NCBI GenBank assembly: GCA_018340805.1
Contig: JACMZG010001911.1
Span: 38,080,920-38,144,919, forward strand
DNA length: 64,000 nt
From: Microvelia longipes
Taxonomy: Eukaryota > Arthropoda > Insecta > Hemiptera > Veliidae
Reading direction: 5' to 3'
The notes below the pieces were generated by a model, which saw nothing but the letters and a program-made list of their open reading frames with translations, was not told where the DNA came from and searched no databases. Positions 12,447 to 26,100 of this stretch are shown in pieces (the stretch's first letter is position 1; each line of letters starts with the position of its first letter). The translations under genes were made by a program, and so were the position numbers.

Positions 12447-15400
12447 TTTAGATATCTATTCATAATTTCCTAACATTAACGTAATGTAAAAACTTATATT
12501 TATGCGATATGAATATAAATTTATTAAACAAAATCAAAAAACGCATATATTTATTCAAACTAGATGCTATATAAATTAAAAGTTACCATTCTCCGTCATG
12601 ATCCTTTAATAACGATATAAAATATAATATATAAAAAAAATGAAATGTATAATTTTAAGTAATCATTTAGAACAGAAAAGATCGTTTAATTGTAAATAAT
12701 AAAATAGTTTTAATAGTTCAGAAAGGATAATAGAATGAAACAAGCGAATTCTCACAAAATAAATTCGCTAAAGAAGATATTTACCAAGCGGTATTATATT
12801 TTTTTCATTTAATTTTACTTTCTTTGGAACAAACATATCTTAGATATTAAGAAAATTTTATTTAACTCAGAATTTGGTATGCATAATTTATATCGTTTCA
12901 GATTTCTAACACAATTTAGACATTTTTTGACATTTATATCAAGTAATAACAAACATTGTTATAAGTATTAAAGTTAACACAGTTTTATTGGCTTGAGAAG
13001 TCTGCAAAAGAAGCAATCCAGTGATTGCACTTTGACGGGAGTTGGTAGATATATTTTAGAGTATTTAGCAGATACTAAAGTGTTAATTTTATTTAGATAA
13101 AACTGCAGAATACAAATTAATCTAAAAATAAACAAAAATATTTGGTTTGTTTTATGTTTAAGGTATTCCTAATTTTAATGTTTTATTATATATGATTATT
13201 GTTCCTATCTAAAGTTACCAATTACTTAAACTTCTTCAAATATTTATTATACTTTCTGAACATTTTTTTTATTTTAAATTTTATTTTTTATTATAACATA
13301 ATACGCGCTGGTGCAAGGAAGTCATAAAGTAAAAAATAAGCCTATATTGACCTATGATCTTTAAATCATTGGAAAATAATAAAATTACTTATTTTTATCT
13401 AATTAACTGATAAAGATCAAGATAATTGTTTAAACTTCTGAAATACTTTTTAAAATACTATTTCTAAACGATGTCTCAGTAACTAGATTATCTATATTTA
13501 TCCAAAACCAAAGGTTGTGAAAATAATCATCATTAAAATACTGGCAATATTAACTAACCCACCCCACCTAACCTTATTGTTTATTTTATGGATTAGTGAT
13601 AATAATGACATGTTATCATTTATATCATTATGTAAAGAGCTCAAACTATATAAGGTCAGAACATCTTCATATTTTTAGTTATGCGATCTGCCAGCAGATG
13701 TTGCAAATCTTTATTATTAATAATATTGAAAGGTTAAATATTGTGTATGATGAGATTTGTGCTAGATGTGTAATTAGTTTAGGATACAAAATGCTATCTA
13801 TACTCAATAATTTTTAGTATTATAAAAACTTTATGGCTTCTTAGTCATCAGTAAATAAAAAAATTGCCTTCCATATACGTCTTCCAATATAACAACGAGT
13901 CTTCCATCAAAAAAAGACACTAAATCAAAAAATTAACAAAAAATAATAGAAAGTAGAAGAAAATTGTATTTTTAAAAAATTGTATTGTTGTAATCAAGGA
14001 AGAGAGTGATAAAAAAATGTAGATAAAAAAGAGAAAATATAAAACTGTTAAAGGCAGTCTATTTAAATAGAATAAACTGGAAAAAGTAGTAAAAATATTT
14101 ATTTTTAGTGAGAAAAAAATGTATAAATTATCTTGTTATTACATTTTAATTTGCCAGAATAATAAATAAATAGAGAAATTACTAAATTAACAAATGTTAC
14201 CATATTAACTTGAATGCAATTATAGAATTGAATTATTAAAATATCCGCGTAAACTATTTTAAATTAAATATTATTTATGAAGAATTGTTATACGTGGCAT
14301 GTTATTTTTTTCTTATTGCCATGTTAGATCGAGGAATGTTTCTAATTCAGTGTATGCAAATAAGAGTAGGAGTGTGCAAATGTGGAAAATGTGAGCAAAT
14401 GTGTGATATGTAAGCAAACACAAACTATCAAGATAACATTATTTTTACACAATTTTACACAGCCATGCACATTTCTACCGCAAAAAGTCGAAATTTCCTT
14501 ATATAATTGTATTTTTATTAGAGGTTTATAGTTTGTTTAACATTTCTGTTTCAATAAAATATTGTATGTACATATTAATTAAGCTAAGATTAAAAAAATA
14601 GTAATAAGTTTTATTTGGTAATTTTTTGTAACCCATTTACTCATTAATAATGAATAATTCGATGATTTATTATTAAAATCTTTCGGCCAATTTGAATAAT
14701 TAAATAGTAATATTTTAATAATATTTAAATAATAAACTAACTTCTGTGATACAACAAAAACAATTAATAGCTATTTAAAGTAACTGTAAAACAATTACTT
14801 AAAACTGTAAATATTAGATCAGATATTATATGAGATTCTAATAGGGATAGAGCAGATAATATTAAATTATAACTAGTATGCAAATCTATAACTATTAATA
14901 ATTCAATAGATTAAACGTTAATAAAGTAAATAATAACAAAAGCTTTTTATTTCGAAATGTATTTATTTCGAAAAAAATCTTTCAGATTTGGACTGGGATC
15001 GTTAAAACTAAAGATGTATAAAAATGGGTTATAAATATTACATTATTATTGTTATACTAAAATTACATACAATTGCATTGTTAAAGCACTTATTAAGTAA
15101 ATATTGTTGTTGAGGTTACTATAAGTTTTAAACAAGTTTATATTAATGAATATTATGTAACATGTGGTATTAATAGTTTATAGTATATTAATTATAAATA
15201 AAATATTTTTAAAAAAACCGGATAAATAACGAGCAAATGTTTAAAAAAGCATACAATACATGTTAAATATTATTGAACTTTGAGTTCAAATAGTAAAAAC
15301 ATGGTCTCTAAAAGTCTTTAGCTTTAGTAATTTGGCTATTACTTTACTGTTATTAATTTACTGCCCACAACAAAGTTTTCAAAAAGGGTTTAAATCTTTA

Positions 15401-16723
15401 AAAAACAAGGAATTAATCATCATTAATATTCAAGTAAACGTATGGCAAGAATATTAAACTATATTGAGAATTTATTTCACTTGGGTTTGAAAATTTATCC
15501 TCAAAAATTTATATATTCAATAAAAGTGGCGCCATACACAGGACTGGACATTACAGCATGTCTTTAAGGTGTCACAACTAAACAAAACGTTTTGATTAAA
15601 TAAATTATAAATAAGAGTAACCCATTTATGTTTAAATTATCATTAAAAAAGTTAAAATACATATTAATATAATGCCATGATTGATGGGGAAAATATAACT
15701 AAATTTATTGTATAACTAAGATAGTAGTAGAAGTAAAAATATTTAGTTAATTATATTATATTGTTATAATATTTGCACTGTGCGAAGATAATAAATAGGT
15801 TTAATAATTATGATAAAGGTATAACCTACATGTATTTTTAAAGCAATACAGTTAAAAGTATTAATAAATGTTATATATGTTATTAATTGTATTAATTTTT
15901 ATTTTTTGACGCTACTTTTTTGTTGTTATTTAATTGTTATCTTAGTGTTGAATGTAGTTATTACAATAAATAAAAATGTAGCATTAAAAATTACACTGCA
16001 AAATTATTTTTATTGTTATTAATTATATGTTACTTGAATGAGTTACTATTGAATTTTAAGTTCGTAAATATAAAATAAAATATAGATTTATTTATTATTC
16101 TGGCATAAAATAAAATCGTAAAGGAATTAAAATATATTTATATTTACGGCTGAGCCGGTTATAGTTGGTGCTGTAACAGTAATAGAATTTTCGCAACTTT
16201 TTTTACAATTGTGTCTGAGATAAGGGTTAAACGTATTTTAAATTTAAAATTGAGGTTAAAATTTGGAAAATCATAAATTAGATGTAATCAATACAAGAAA
16301 ATAATAAAATGTGATAAATAATAAATGTATCAACTAATGAACTATAAAGTTATAATTATTGTCACAAGAAGATTATTTTTAATAGAACTGATAATCTAAA
16401 TCTTACAATTAATCCTACAATTGTTTCAAAATTTCATTAAAAATAAGACACTGACTATATATTATAGCTAAAGTTGCTAAAATTCATCAAAAGTATAATT
16501 AAAATATTATAATAAAATCTTAGAGATCTTTAATATTTTTGCTGAACAGGGAAATCATATGCATTGAAACATAATAAAAATAAGCTATTTATAAATAGCT
16601 CAGATTATAAATAAATATTGTTGTGTTTATTAATTTTAATTATTTTCAAAAAGTTTATTGTATGTAAATAAATAAATGTTCCTTGTGATGACTTATTTAT
16701 TTGAGTTTTGAGTCGAAATTAAA
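12447..16723. other. Gene-free AT-rich spacer
   Basis: I see no exon-like reading frame, RNA gene or clear element here. The sequence is very AT-rich with many short A and T runs. The few open frames are short and lack recognisable protein motifs. Confidence 0.6.
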
Positions 16724-17535
16724 ATATCATTGATAAGAGGGCACAAATGAGACTGTTATTTGTTTTACGATACTTTATTTATCCCACTCCTGGGCATATT
16801 CATGTAAAAGTAACAACCTAAAAAGACAAACCTAAAATTAGTTGACTACAATTAAGAAGGTAAGAAAGAATGTAGACAAATTCATTCATGCTGATAAGCC
16901 ATTCAAAAATTAAAAAGAATTACTCATACCGTTAGGATATTCTAACTACGGTATGGAAGTATACAAAGTGACGAAATTCAAAGAGCAAAAAAGTTACCTA
17001 AAATTAAAAAGTATAGATTAGAAAAAGAAAATAAAAATTAAAAATTAATAAAAGGAAGGACAGTGAACTACTTATAATAAATACATTAAAATATAACTTA
17101 CTAGGAGTCGCAAAAATCAAAATGCGTTTCTATCATGCACTAACTAACACATTTAACACACATAATTATTAAATTACAAATTTAATAAATAGAAAAATAA
17201 AAAAATTAATTAATTTACAAATGTTTAACTGGGAATGATAAGCAAAAAGGAAAGGAATTAAATTAAGTTGTCAAATTAAATATGTAGGACTGTGTGGGCA
17301 TATTATTATTATTGCACATTAGAATAATTCTTGATTATCCCAGCATAATATTTGTTGAAATCTTTAGCATCTCTTTTGTAGTTGATGTTGTTAGATTCAG
17401 TTGAAATATGCATAGCTTCTAATAGTAAACGCTTCCTGTTATTATTCTCTTTTACATGAATATGCCCAGGTATGGGTGAAATATAGTATCGTAAAACAAA
17501 TAACAGTCTCATTTGTGCCCTCTTATCAATGATAT
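16724..17535. mobile_element. Inverted-repeat element with 87-bp arms
   Basis: The arms at 16724-16810 and 17449-17535 are reverse complements of equal length, 82 of 87 bases matching by hand alignment. Both begin ATATCATTGATAAGAGGGCA on their outer edge. The ~640-bp interior is AT-rich with no coding sequence I recognise. The layout is that of a non-autonomous DNA transposon. I could not settle a target-site duplication, so the superfamily is open. Confidence 0.7.
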
Positions 17536-18640
17536 CAATACATGGAGACCAATACCTCAATCTATAGAAATTAAAATAGTTTTGTACAAGAGAAACGAAC
17601 CAATATCTTATGCTAAAAATATAATTACGTTCTTGGATTCAGACTGGTTTGGTCGGAGGCCTAATATTGAACATTACCAGAGTCTCATAACCATAACAGT
17701 TACAAAAATTGGTTGAAACGATAGATCGGAAATTTATGGATGGATTGACAAATGAATTGTAAATCCCGACGAGGAATTCAAAATATAACAAAACATAATA
17801 ATAACTTATATATGCCAAGCTCTCTGGACATCAGAATAACCATCTAACAGTCCCACTTTTTTAGGAAACAGGGTCCAAAGCCCTAATTTAATGGAGTGAT
17901 GAATTGACATGATTTTAAAATAGTTTGAATAATTCATAAGAATGATGGAGTTTCATAATTAAAATCATATCAAACATTCATACAATTTAATAAAAAGAGT
18001 TAGATAAAATGCATCAAGGGTCAAAACTCTTAAAAAAAGTTACAAAGCTGTTAAAAGATCGCACCCTAAAGGTGAAAAGATTTAGCTTTCCAGCCCTTTG
18101 GGAATAAACAGATTTCCTATTTTTTATCCCTTTATACTTTATACTACAAGGTACGGAGGAGGGGTTAAGCGTTTTGACAGCATCTTTAAGGATTAACTTA
18201 ATGGATATTTAGTGTTTGTGGATGCGTGTGAATTCAGACAACTGTAAAACTAAAATACACAGCTGTGTTAATACCCAACTATAGTCCAATCTACATGTAA
18301 AGGATTAGTAATTAAAGTATTAACACATTTGCTTTAACAGGAAGTGTAAATTTATAATCTTCACTAAATCTTTTCTCTCTCAGGTTACATTTAAAGTAAA
18401 TTAAAACTGTTTCGCACGTCTGCCACACAAGACTTTATTGTCTCATTCGCACCTTAAATGAGGTCTTTGGAATCAACGGGTCATAAAACCATGACATATG
18501 AGTAGCTCTTTCGGGACATATTTGTCTTATCCAATATCCCTTATGAGTTTTTATGAAGAATGTTTAGAACAAATTTTCAGTTATTATTTATTAACTTCGG
18601 ACTTTTTATTTTGATTGAATATACCAAATAAACCTTATAA

Positions 18641-19272
18641 TCCAAGAGCAAGACATAAAAAATGTGACTCATTTTGTACTATTTCAAATAAAATTTTTCT
18701 GAAAATATATCTTAAATTGTGAAAGAAAAGCAAAGTCTGCCTGTCCAGAGTGGAGCCCTTATTCATAAGAATGCGCTCGCTCAAAATATTAGAAAATCAC
18801 ACAAATTTAAATTTTCTTGCAATAAGTGGTTCCCTGTAGGTCGTTAGCAAAACGTGATGACAAAATTTTTTAAAGCTGATAAAATTTGAAATAAATCGTG
18901 CATTTTTGCTAAAATCGGATAACTACAACTAAAGTAATTGTGGCCACTTATTGTTTTTTGTGTTTTTGAAAGAGCCATAACTTTGGTTCTAATCATCCGA
19001 TTTTGAAGATTAAACACTCGTTGTACAGAATAGTTTATCAGCTTTAAACAATTTTGTCTTCATGTTTGGTAAAAGACCCCAGGGAACCACTTATTTTAAG
19101 AAAACTAAAATTTGTGCAATTTTATAAAAGTTTGAGCTAGCGCATTTATATGACGGGCTCCATTCTAGATAGGCAGAGTGTGTTTTTTCTTCATAATTTA
19201 AAGTATATTTTTAGAAAAGTAGGTTTGTAGTAGTACAAAATGAGTCACATTTTTTTAGGTCCCGCTCTTGGA
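18641..19272. mobile_element. Foldback element, ~310-bp inverted arms with almost no spacer
   Basis: TCCAAGAGC at 18641-18649 pairs with GCTCTTGGA at 19264-19272. Pairing then continues inward with interruptions through shared blocks: AATGTGACTCATTTTGTACT, TCTGCCT, GGAGCCC, AATGCGCT, AAGTGGTTCCCT, AAAGCTGATAAA and ATCCGATTTT. The axis is near 18956. No reading frame or transposase motif is visible inside. It resembles foldback/MITE-type DNA elements. The arms have diverged noticeably, so the copy is not recent. Confidence 0.75.
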
Positions 19273-19989
19273 CTATTAGAAAACATGTTATTAATGAAGG
19301 TGTTATAAATTTAAGAAATAATAAATAATAATTCTTATAAATAATAAGAAAAGACACAACATTAATAGAAGATTCAAAAGCTATAGTGCCCTGACATTTC
19401 AATGATGACCTTTAGATGATAAAGAACTTGATTATAAAAATAATTAATATAGACTTCGTGTCTGGTATGGTTGAGATATTCGTCCCTTAAATAAATTATT
19501 AAATATTGATATTAATACAAATAACTGGTTTATGATTTTTAAAATCAAATATACGTATGTTACTTTCCTTACCTACTTGACAAGCCTTTTCAGAAAATAT
19601 AGAGGTTTACCAAACACTATGTTCAACAAGTCCGCCATTTTGATGCGCCCAAATGAGGTTATAATAAGGAATTAATGGGACCTTGCCCTAAATATCTGTG
19701 GCATTCTCTGACTATTATAATGTTATCTGACCAAATATTAGTAAAGACTAATACCCTTTCTAATGATTATTGAAGAATGGAACAGCTTTTATTAAATAAA
19801 GTGAAAAAAAAAATATTTATATTTAGAATAGTGCCGGCAACTTCGAGTTAAGAACTTTGTTACAAAACGGAAAATTAAAACAAATCATCTACGACTCATA
19901 AAAACATTGTTAACAAACATTTCTAGTCATACAGACCAACAGAAGCGCTTTATAATGACGATAGAGAAGTAAAACATCGCCTGTTTTTA

Positions 19990-20735
19990 CATTTCTTCAT
20001 TTATATCACAAGTATGTAGGAAAAATATTGTATGTGCGAAAAATCCGGATACCAGGATATTTTCTGAATGATCTGTTCCAGGGGAATTTAATGCCTCCTG
20101 AGTGGTTTTCACAATTTCGTCTTTCTGAATGTTACTGTATATGTCTGTGGAAATTATCTGTGTAGCTCCTAACATATTTATACTGCTAGGCAGTTAAAAC
20201 TTAGTATAAAATCAATCTAAAGGCCTACTTGTGCTATCCGGAAAATAATTTATATTTGTCATCATTAACCAAAAATAATGACTCAAAACATCACTCAAAA
20301 AATTTCAAAACACGAGAACTATTTTTTATCAATTTGAGATTTAGCAGGCATTTAGTCAGACATAAGAACAATATATACGTTAATTTTCAGCATTAGAGCA
20401 ATTATCATTTCATGATGTGTAGAAACGTTTTAAAAATAATCCAATTAAGTTTGAATTTTGTACAATTGTAACCATTTACGTAAAAAAAAGTATAACAAGT
20501 TTTGTTTCAACGCGGCAAGCGTATCAACGGGTTTCGATGGATCATAAAAGTGAAGCAGCCTGGATGGATGAACAGTTGGAATAAAACAAGTCTAAAAGCG
20601 TGTTATAGTATAAATTGGGCGATTAGTCGATTTGTATATTTTGCGGACAAGCAAAACGTGTCGGAAGTAGTGAGGATAAGCGTAGCGAATCCGACGAGAA
20701 AAGGAAAAGTTCCGAGATACTCCGTAGCCGATTAT
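19990..20735 (+). repeat. Family R interspersed repeat, copy 1
   Basis: This is one of at least seven copies in the window of a ~0.7-kb non-coding repeat. Hallmarks in order: TTCATTTAT near the start, GCGAAAAATCCGG, CCTCCTGAGTGGTTTTCACA, GTAGCTCCTA, TTGTGCTATCCGGAAAATAA, AATAATGACTCA, ATTGAGTT-like and TGGTACAA-like words, GGATCATAAAAGT, and a tail with AGCGTAGCGAATCCGACGAG. This copy is diverged. Open frames across it are not conserved between copies and are not genes. Confidence 0.7.
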
Positions 20736-21969
20736 TTAAATACCTTTAAACATTATATTTCTAAATTAATCTATAAATTAGTAGTAAAAAAAATATGGAA
20801 TAGTATAAATTATTAAACTTAAATACAATAGTAAAAGTTTTTCTAACAACATCTTTTACTAAAGCACACTTTACTGGAAACTTCAACTATAGTATTATCA
20901 TAAGAAACCGCTAAACTTTAATTGAAAAAGACTTTGAAATTGGAGCAAAGCCCTAAAGTATTCTCTTTAATGATAAAAGTTTTCAAACAAAAAAACTTAT
21001 TACCATTATTTGCACTGTGGTAATAAAGCTCAGAGAAAATAATAGAAAAGGTAAAATGGGTAATAAAATAGAGTATTATCTCACCCTTGCATGTAACTTC
21101 ATAGGAAAATCCTTAGCAAAAAGCCACTAAGCTCAGCCATAAATAACACTGGTTGGGTATATCCGGCCCTGTCACATTCACTCACAAAATACAAACTACT
21201 TCAGTAAAGCCCTTAATATCACTCTAGGGGGAAGGACTCACAGTAAGATTAATTTGTTTTTCTATTATATTATTTACATCATTGATTTGATCCTTCAGTA
21301 TATCCTATTATTTTTAGATCTATTAAAAAGTATAAAATGAATATTTCTTTTTCTATTTTCCTTTACTAAACTTTTCTTGGCAATTAATTATCATGACTTA
21401 ATTTTTGTGGTTTTTACATCAAACGAACGAAAACGCCTAAATCAAGACCATAGTAACAGTTACCTCTTCAGAATAGAAAAATAAAAACACAGCGTACTTT
21501 AAATTTTTAGTAACCAATAGTTTGACAAATATACAATCGGTTTGTCCTTTGTAAATAAGATCGAATAAATCATGGACTGACTGTATGAGCTAAAACCAAC
21601 ATTATAGGCAATAAGTTAGGAGCTAACTTAACATTGTAGGCAACCAACTAAAAAAATTACAGGGGTGTTTCAAATTGAAGGTAGTAGGGAAGTAAATATC
21701 AAAAGAAATTCCAAATAGAATTATTAATAAAATTATAGATTATATTACTAGTTTATATAAGAGTCATACAGGCACGATATAAACGAATTTTCAAATGCAT
21801 TATGTTTTATATGTCATTCGATAATACAAGAGTTAATGCTGAGAATAACTTTTAAGCTTAACACATGTGTTAACCATAGATATTAGTACATGTGATTAAA
21901 AGTTCAACTCGATCAAACTGTTTAAAGTTATATATTTTTTTTTAAAATTTAGCTAAGTCAAATTAACTT

Positions 21970-22032
<63 letters not shown>

Positions 22033-22682
22033 CAAGTATGTATATAGTAAGATTACCTGCAAGTATGTACATATATATGTGTGTGAGTATATATTCTTAA
22101 AGTTTTAAGCAGGTAAATCTTACATTGTACGCTAGTCGTTGACAAAGATTTATAAAGCAGACCTTTACTTTTAAATATATATTATTACAATTAGAAAAAA
22201 TATATGTTAAAATAAATTATCTAAATATTAAGGTTTATAAATTTATAAAGTTTCAGCGTCGGCTTTAAGCCTCAGCTAAAAACTTAATTTTGTACGAAAA
22301 ATAATTTAAAAAAAAATAAAAATGTGCTTTAGATGTGTAATGAACTAATGAATTATTGTCATTTATTAGGATGATGATACCATTATTTATTTATTCCTTT
22401 ATTTAGCATTTATTGTGCATTAAGTCCTAAGTACGTAAATGCTCATTTGTGTTTATTAGTCATTCTTATATAAGTTGTAATAAGTATAAGTTTTATATTA
22501 GTTTTTATATAGTATTTATTTAGTATTTATTTAAGTATTTATATATAAGTTCTTATTAAAGTGTCACTATTTATTTATTAACTATATCCGTTAAAACAAT
22601 GAATATACCTTTACCCATGTGAAACTACTAACAGGTAATATACTAATATACCTAACAGGTAACTAACTAGACACACACACAC

Positions 22683-22746
<64 letters not shown>

Positions 22747-22747
22747 A

Positions 22748-22791
<44 letters not shown>

Positions 22792-23146
22792 TAGTACAGC
22801 ATATTTTTTATATGTATGCAGGCAAAATAAATTTATCAAACTTGTAATTAACTAAAGCAATGATAATGCAAAAATTTAAATTTCACACCACGTTATATAC
22901 TGTCACTTTGAACAAGTTTTATGTGATAACCCAATGTTAGTTCTACTAAAGCCAGTGAACACTCCTACTATAACCATGATAAATTCAATCAATCACTTTC
23001 TTAATTCAATTAAATTGAAAATAATTTATTTTAAGGTCTATATCTGAACTCAAGGATATTATCATTACGTAATTATGATAAGGACGAGGAGAAAAGTAAA
23101 ACATCGTCTTTAGTTTTATTCTAACCACCAATGTTACAACATTAAT
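20736..23146. other. Spacer with two long (TA)n tracts
   Basis: Pure (TA)n runs occupy about 21973-22028 and 22683-22791, the second with two single-base interruptions. The rest is AT-rich and I see nothing else supportable. The promoter of the downstream phospholipase B-like gene should lie at its right end, but I see no convincing TATA or initiator assignment in such AT-rich sequence. Confidence 0.7.
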
Positions 23147-26100
23147 ATGAAGTTTTATTTATTGAATTTATTTGTTCTAAACACACTGCACGTGTGTTTA
23201 TGCAGTAATGGTCCTTTTTATTTAACTTTTCATAATAATCGCAGTGAGTTTGTTGTTGCTGAAAGTGGTTCACCGATAAATACAGTTGATATAGAGTGGA
23301 AAGTACATGCGTTTTATAAGGATTCTGTCAAGTCAACTGGGTAAGTTTTGGAAAAACCCCTTCTTTGAAAACCATTAAATTTAATTTTATTAACTTTTGG
23401 TTAGATTAAACATTTCTACTTATACTTTGTCTCAAAACATTAAACTTAAGGCTACAATCGTATAGTAGGAGTAATCACTAGGCCCTGCAGGCTTAATAAG
23501 CATTTAGCACTAATGAAAGTGACCGATAGCCCAATATGTGAAGACAATGAGGAAGAAACAGCCTATCATTATTTGACAACAGTTTGGAAAGCTTACTTTT
23601 CAAATATTTGGAACTGGAATGCTACACGAAGAGGAAATGGAGTCTTTAAGATGGCAGGAAATTCTTACTTTTATCCATGGTAGCACCTATCACACGTGAA
23701 GTGATAGATGGTTGATTTCGGGGTAGGTGAAAAAGTGACCCAAAGGTGTGGTCTACTCACTAGGCTTGACGTCCCCACTCTTACTACTATTACTACTAAG
23801 GCAACAATCAGAGCTTACTATAGTTCTAGAGGATGGAAATGAACCAGGTTTTTAGGTCTAACGATCGTATTCCACCCATTAGTGAAAACAAATACAATGA
23901 AAGGTATCAACATTAAACCGTAATCCAAATCATAATTTTCTAACAACAAAAAAATATATGTTACGACAGATAATAAGGAAAATTAACAACTGTACACAAT
24001 GCTCAAAAAGATTGGGCAAGTAGGAAATTTGACAAGATTTTCGACAGTGCCTAGGTATTGTACACAATGCAACTTTAATTTTCCCCCCTGATAATTTGTT
24101 GTCAGATTTTGGTTCTTTTTTAAATTTTTCCTTAAGGAAATGCATTGTGTTTGCAAAAAATCCGATTTCAACTGCATCATCCGTTTTAGGTTGTTTAAGA
24201 CCTCATGAGTAGATTTAACAAAGTTGTCTGTCTGTCTGATTGTGTGTCTGTTATAATTGAGCTCCCATGGTATTTGTGCCAGCAAGATAAGACTAGGTGC
24301 AAAGGTCAATCTCTATATCTACTTGTGCTGTCCGGAAAATGATTTTTTATGACGTTATCAACCTGAAATAATGACTCTTCAAAATTTCATAAATTGTGAA
24401 AAAAATGTTTAATCGATTTGACATTTGGCATGACGCCAAGCATACATATGAGCGCATACTATATAGGCGCTAAGTTTCATATCTTTTTATCAGTATTAGT
24501 TCAATTTTTATCAAATGACTTCTTTATGACTTTTAAAAAATCGTGAACGGGGTACCTCGAAATTTTTCCTCATTACATCGAATTCGCACACATACAGACA
24601 GAAACCCTTGTGAAAACTACTCAGAAGGTCTTAAAAACGCCTGAAACGGATAATTTCGGTTTCGTCCCGGTTTCGTATTTTTTGCAAACGCAATACTTTT
24701 TCTATATACCTACGGTATAAATGAATAGTAAAAATACTAAAAAATTTAAAAATAATCTAATTGAGTTAAAATTTGGTTCAAGTGCGTATTTCTTTTCGTG
24801 AGAAATAAGAACACTAAATTTTGTTTCAATAGGGTAAGTATATCAACAGGTTTTATTGGAATATAAAAGTTAAGCCTCATTAAGCGAGGTTACACATAGC
24901 CTCTGAGAGCCCCAAAAAGATGTTACACAATCTTCTCTCAATGTATTGAGATAGGCTATGCCCCCTCTAGTTATATATCTCTCAGGTTTTGGCTCACTAA
25001 GCAATTGATAAACTCTAAAGTTTAATCTTTGTTTTTATACTTGTTAATATTAGTTTCGAGATGTCATACTTTCACAACACATTAATGCTCCTATGTAATA
25101 ACTTTTAATTAATAGGTGGGATATATTGGAAATAAGAACAAATCCAAAACTAAAAGACGATGATCAGGCTTATCACGCTGGATGGATCGAAGGATACTTG
25201 ACTCAGCAGAAAATCTATTACCACTACTACAATACTCAGAAATTTTTCTGTGATAAAATAAGTGCAACTTGTAATAACATTAGGCAATACATAAAAAAAA
25301 ACTTTGTATGGCTTTATGAAAAATTTGAAAATCCACCTGAGCATCAGGACTTCTATTGGCATCAGGTAAGAGATGACAACAATAAATTAAAAACAATTAT
25401 AATGATAATAAAGCTGGTACGGGGTACCTCGAAACTTTTATTCCTATCTTAGATTCGCTACACTCGTCTTCAGAATATCGCTTAATTTATATTGCAGTAC
25501 GTCTCTAAACTCCCTCCGCCCGTCCTCAACATGTATAAATTTAGAATCGCTTCGCTCGTCCTCAAATAGTATTTGCATCCAAATTTGCATCTGACCACGC
25601 TCAATGCTACTTACGTTTTATGATCCAACAAAAATTATGGATATACTTGTGGTATTGAAACGAAACTTCGTGAACTTATTTATTAAGTAAAGGTATACAG
25701 TTGTGATAAATTTCAATTAAATTGAATCATTTCTGATTTTTTACAATTTTTTTAAAACGCACACAAGTTATTCGATAAAAATTGTAATAATGCTGATAAT
25801 GAGATGAAACATAGCACATATGTTAGTTTTATACATTGCTACATGCGTGTTAAATTTCAATGAGATTGCATCATTTTTCCGTGTTTTATAATTTTTCGAA
25901 ATTTTCTCTGAGTAATTATTGCGGGTTCATGACGTCATAAAAAAATATTTTCCCAAGAGCACAACTACAGCAGTAGACTAATTTTCATCCCAGTTTCGGA
26001 TTTTTGGCAAACAAAATACTTTTCCTACATACCTACGGAATAAATGAGGAAAAGTAATGATTGCGAGGGAAGTATACCATTTCCTTTGAATTGGGTGGAA

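Noticed and set aside
20502..20816. 104-residue plus-strand ORF
   Set aside because: It overlaps the tail of a family R repeat, and the corresponding parts of other copies are not open or similar in protein sequence.
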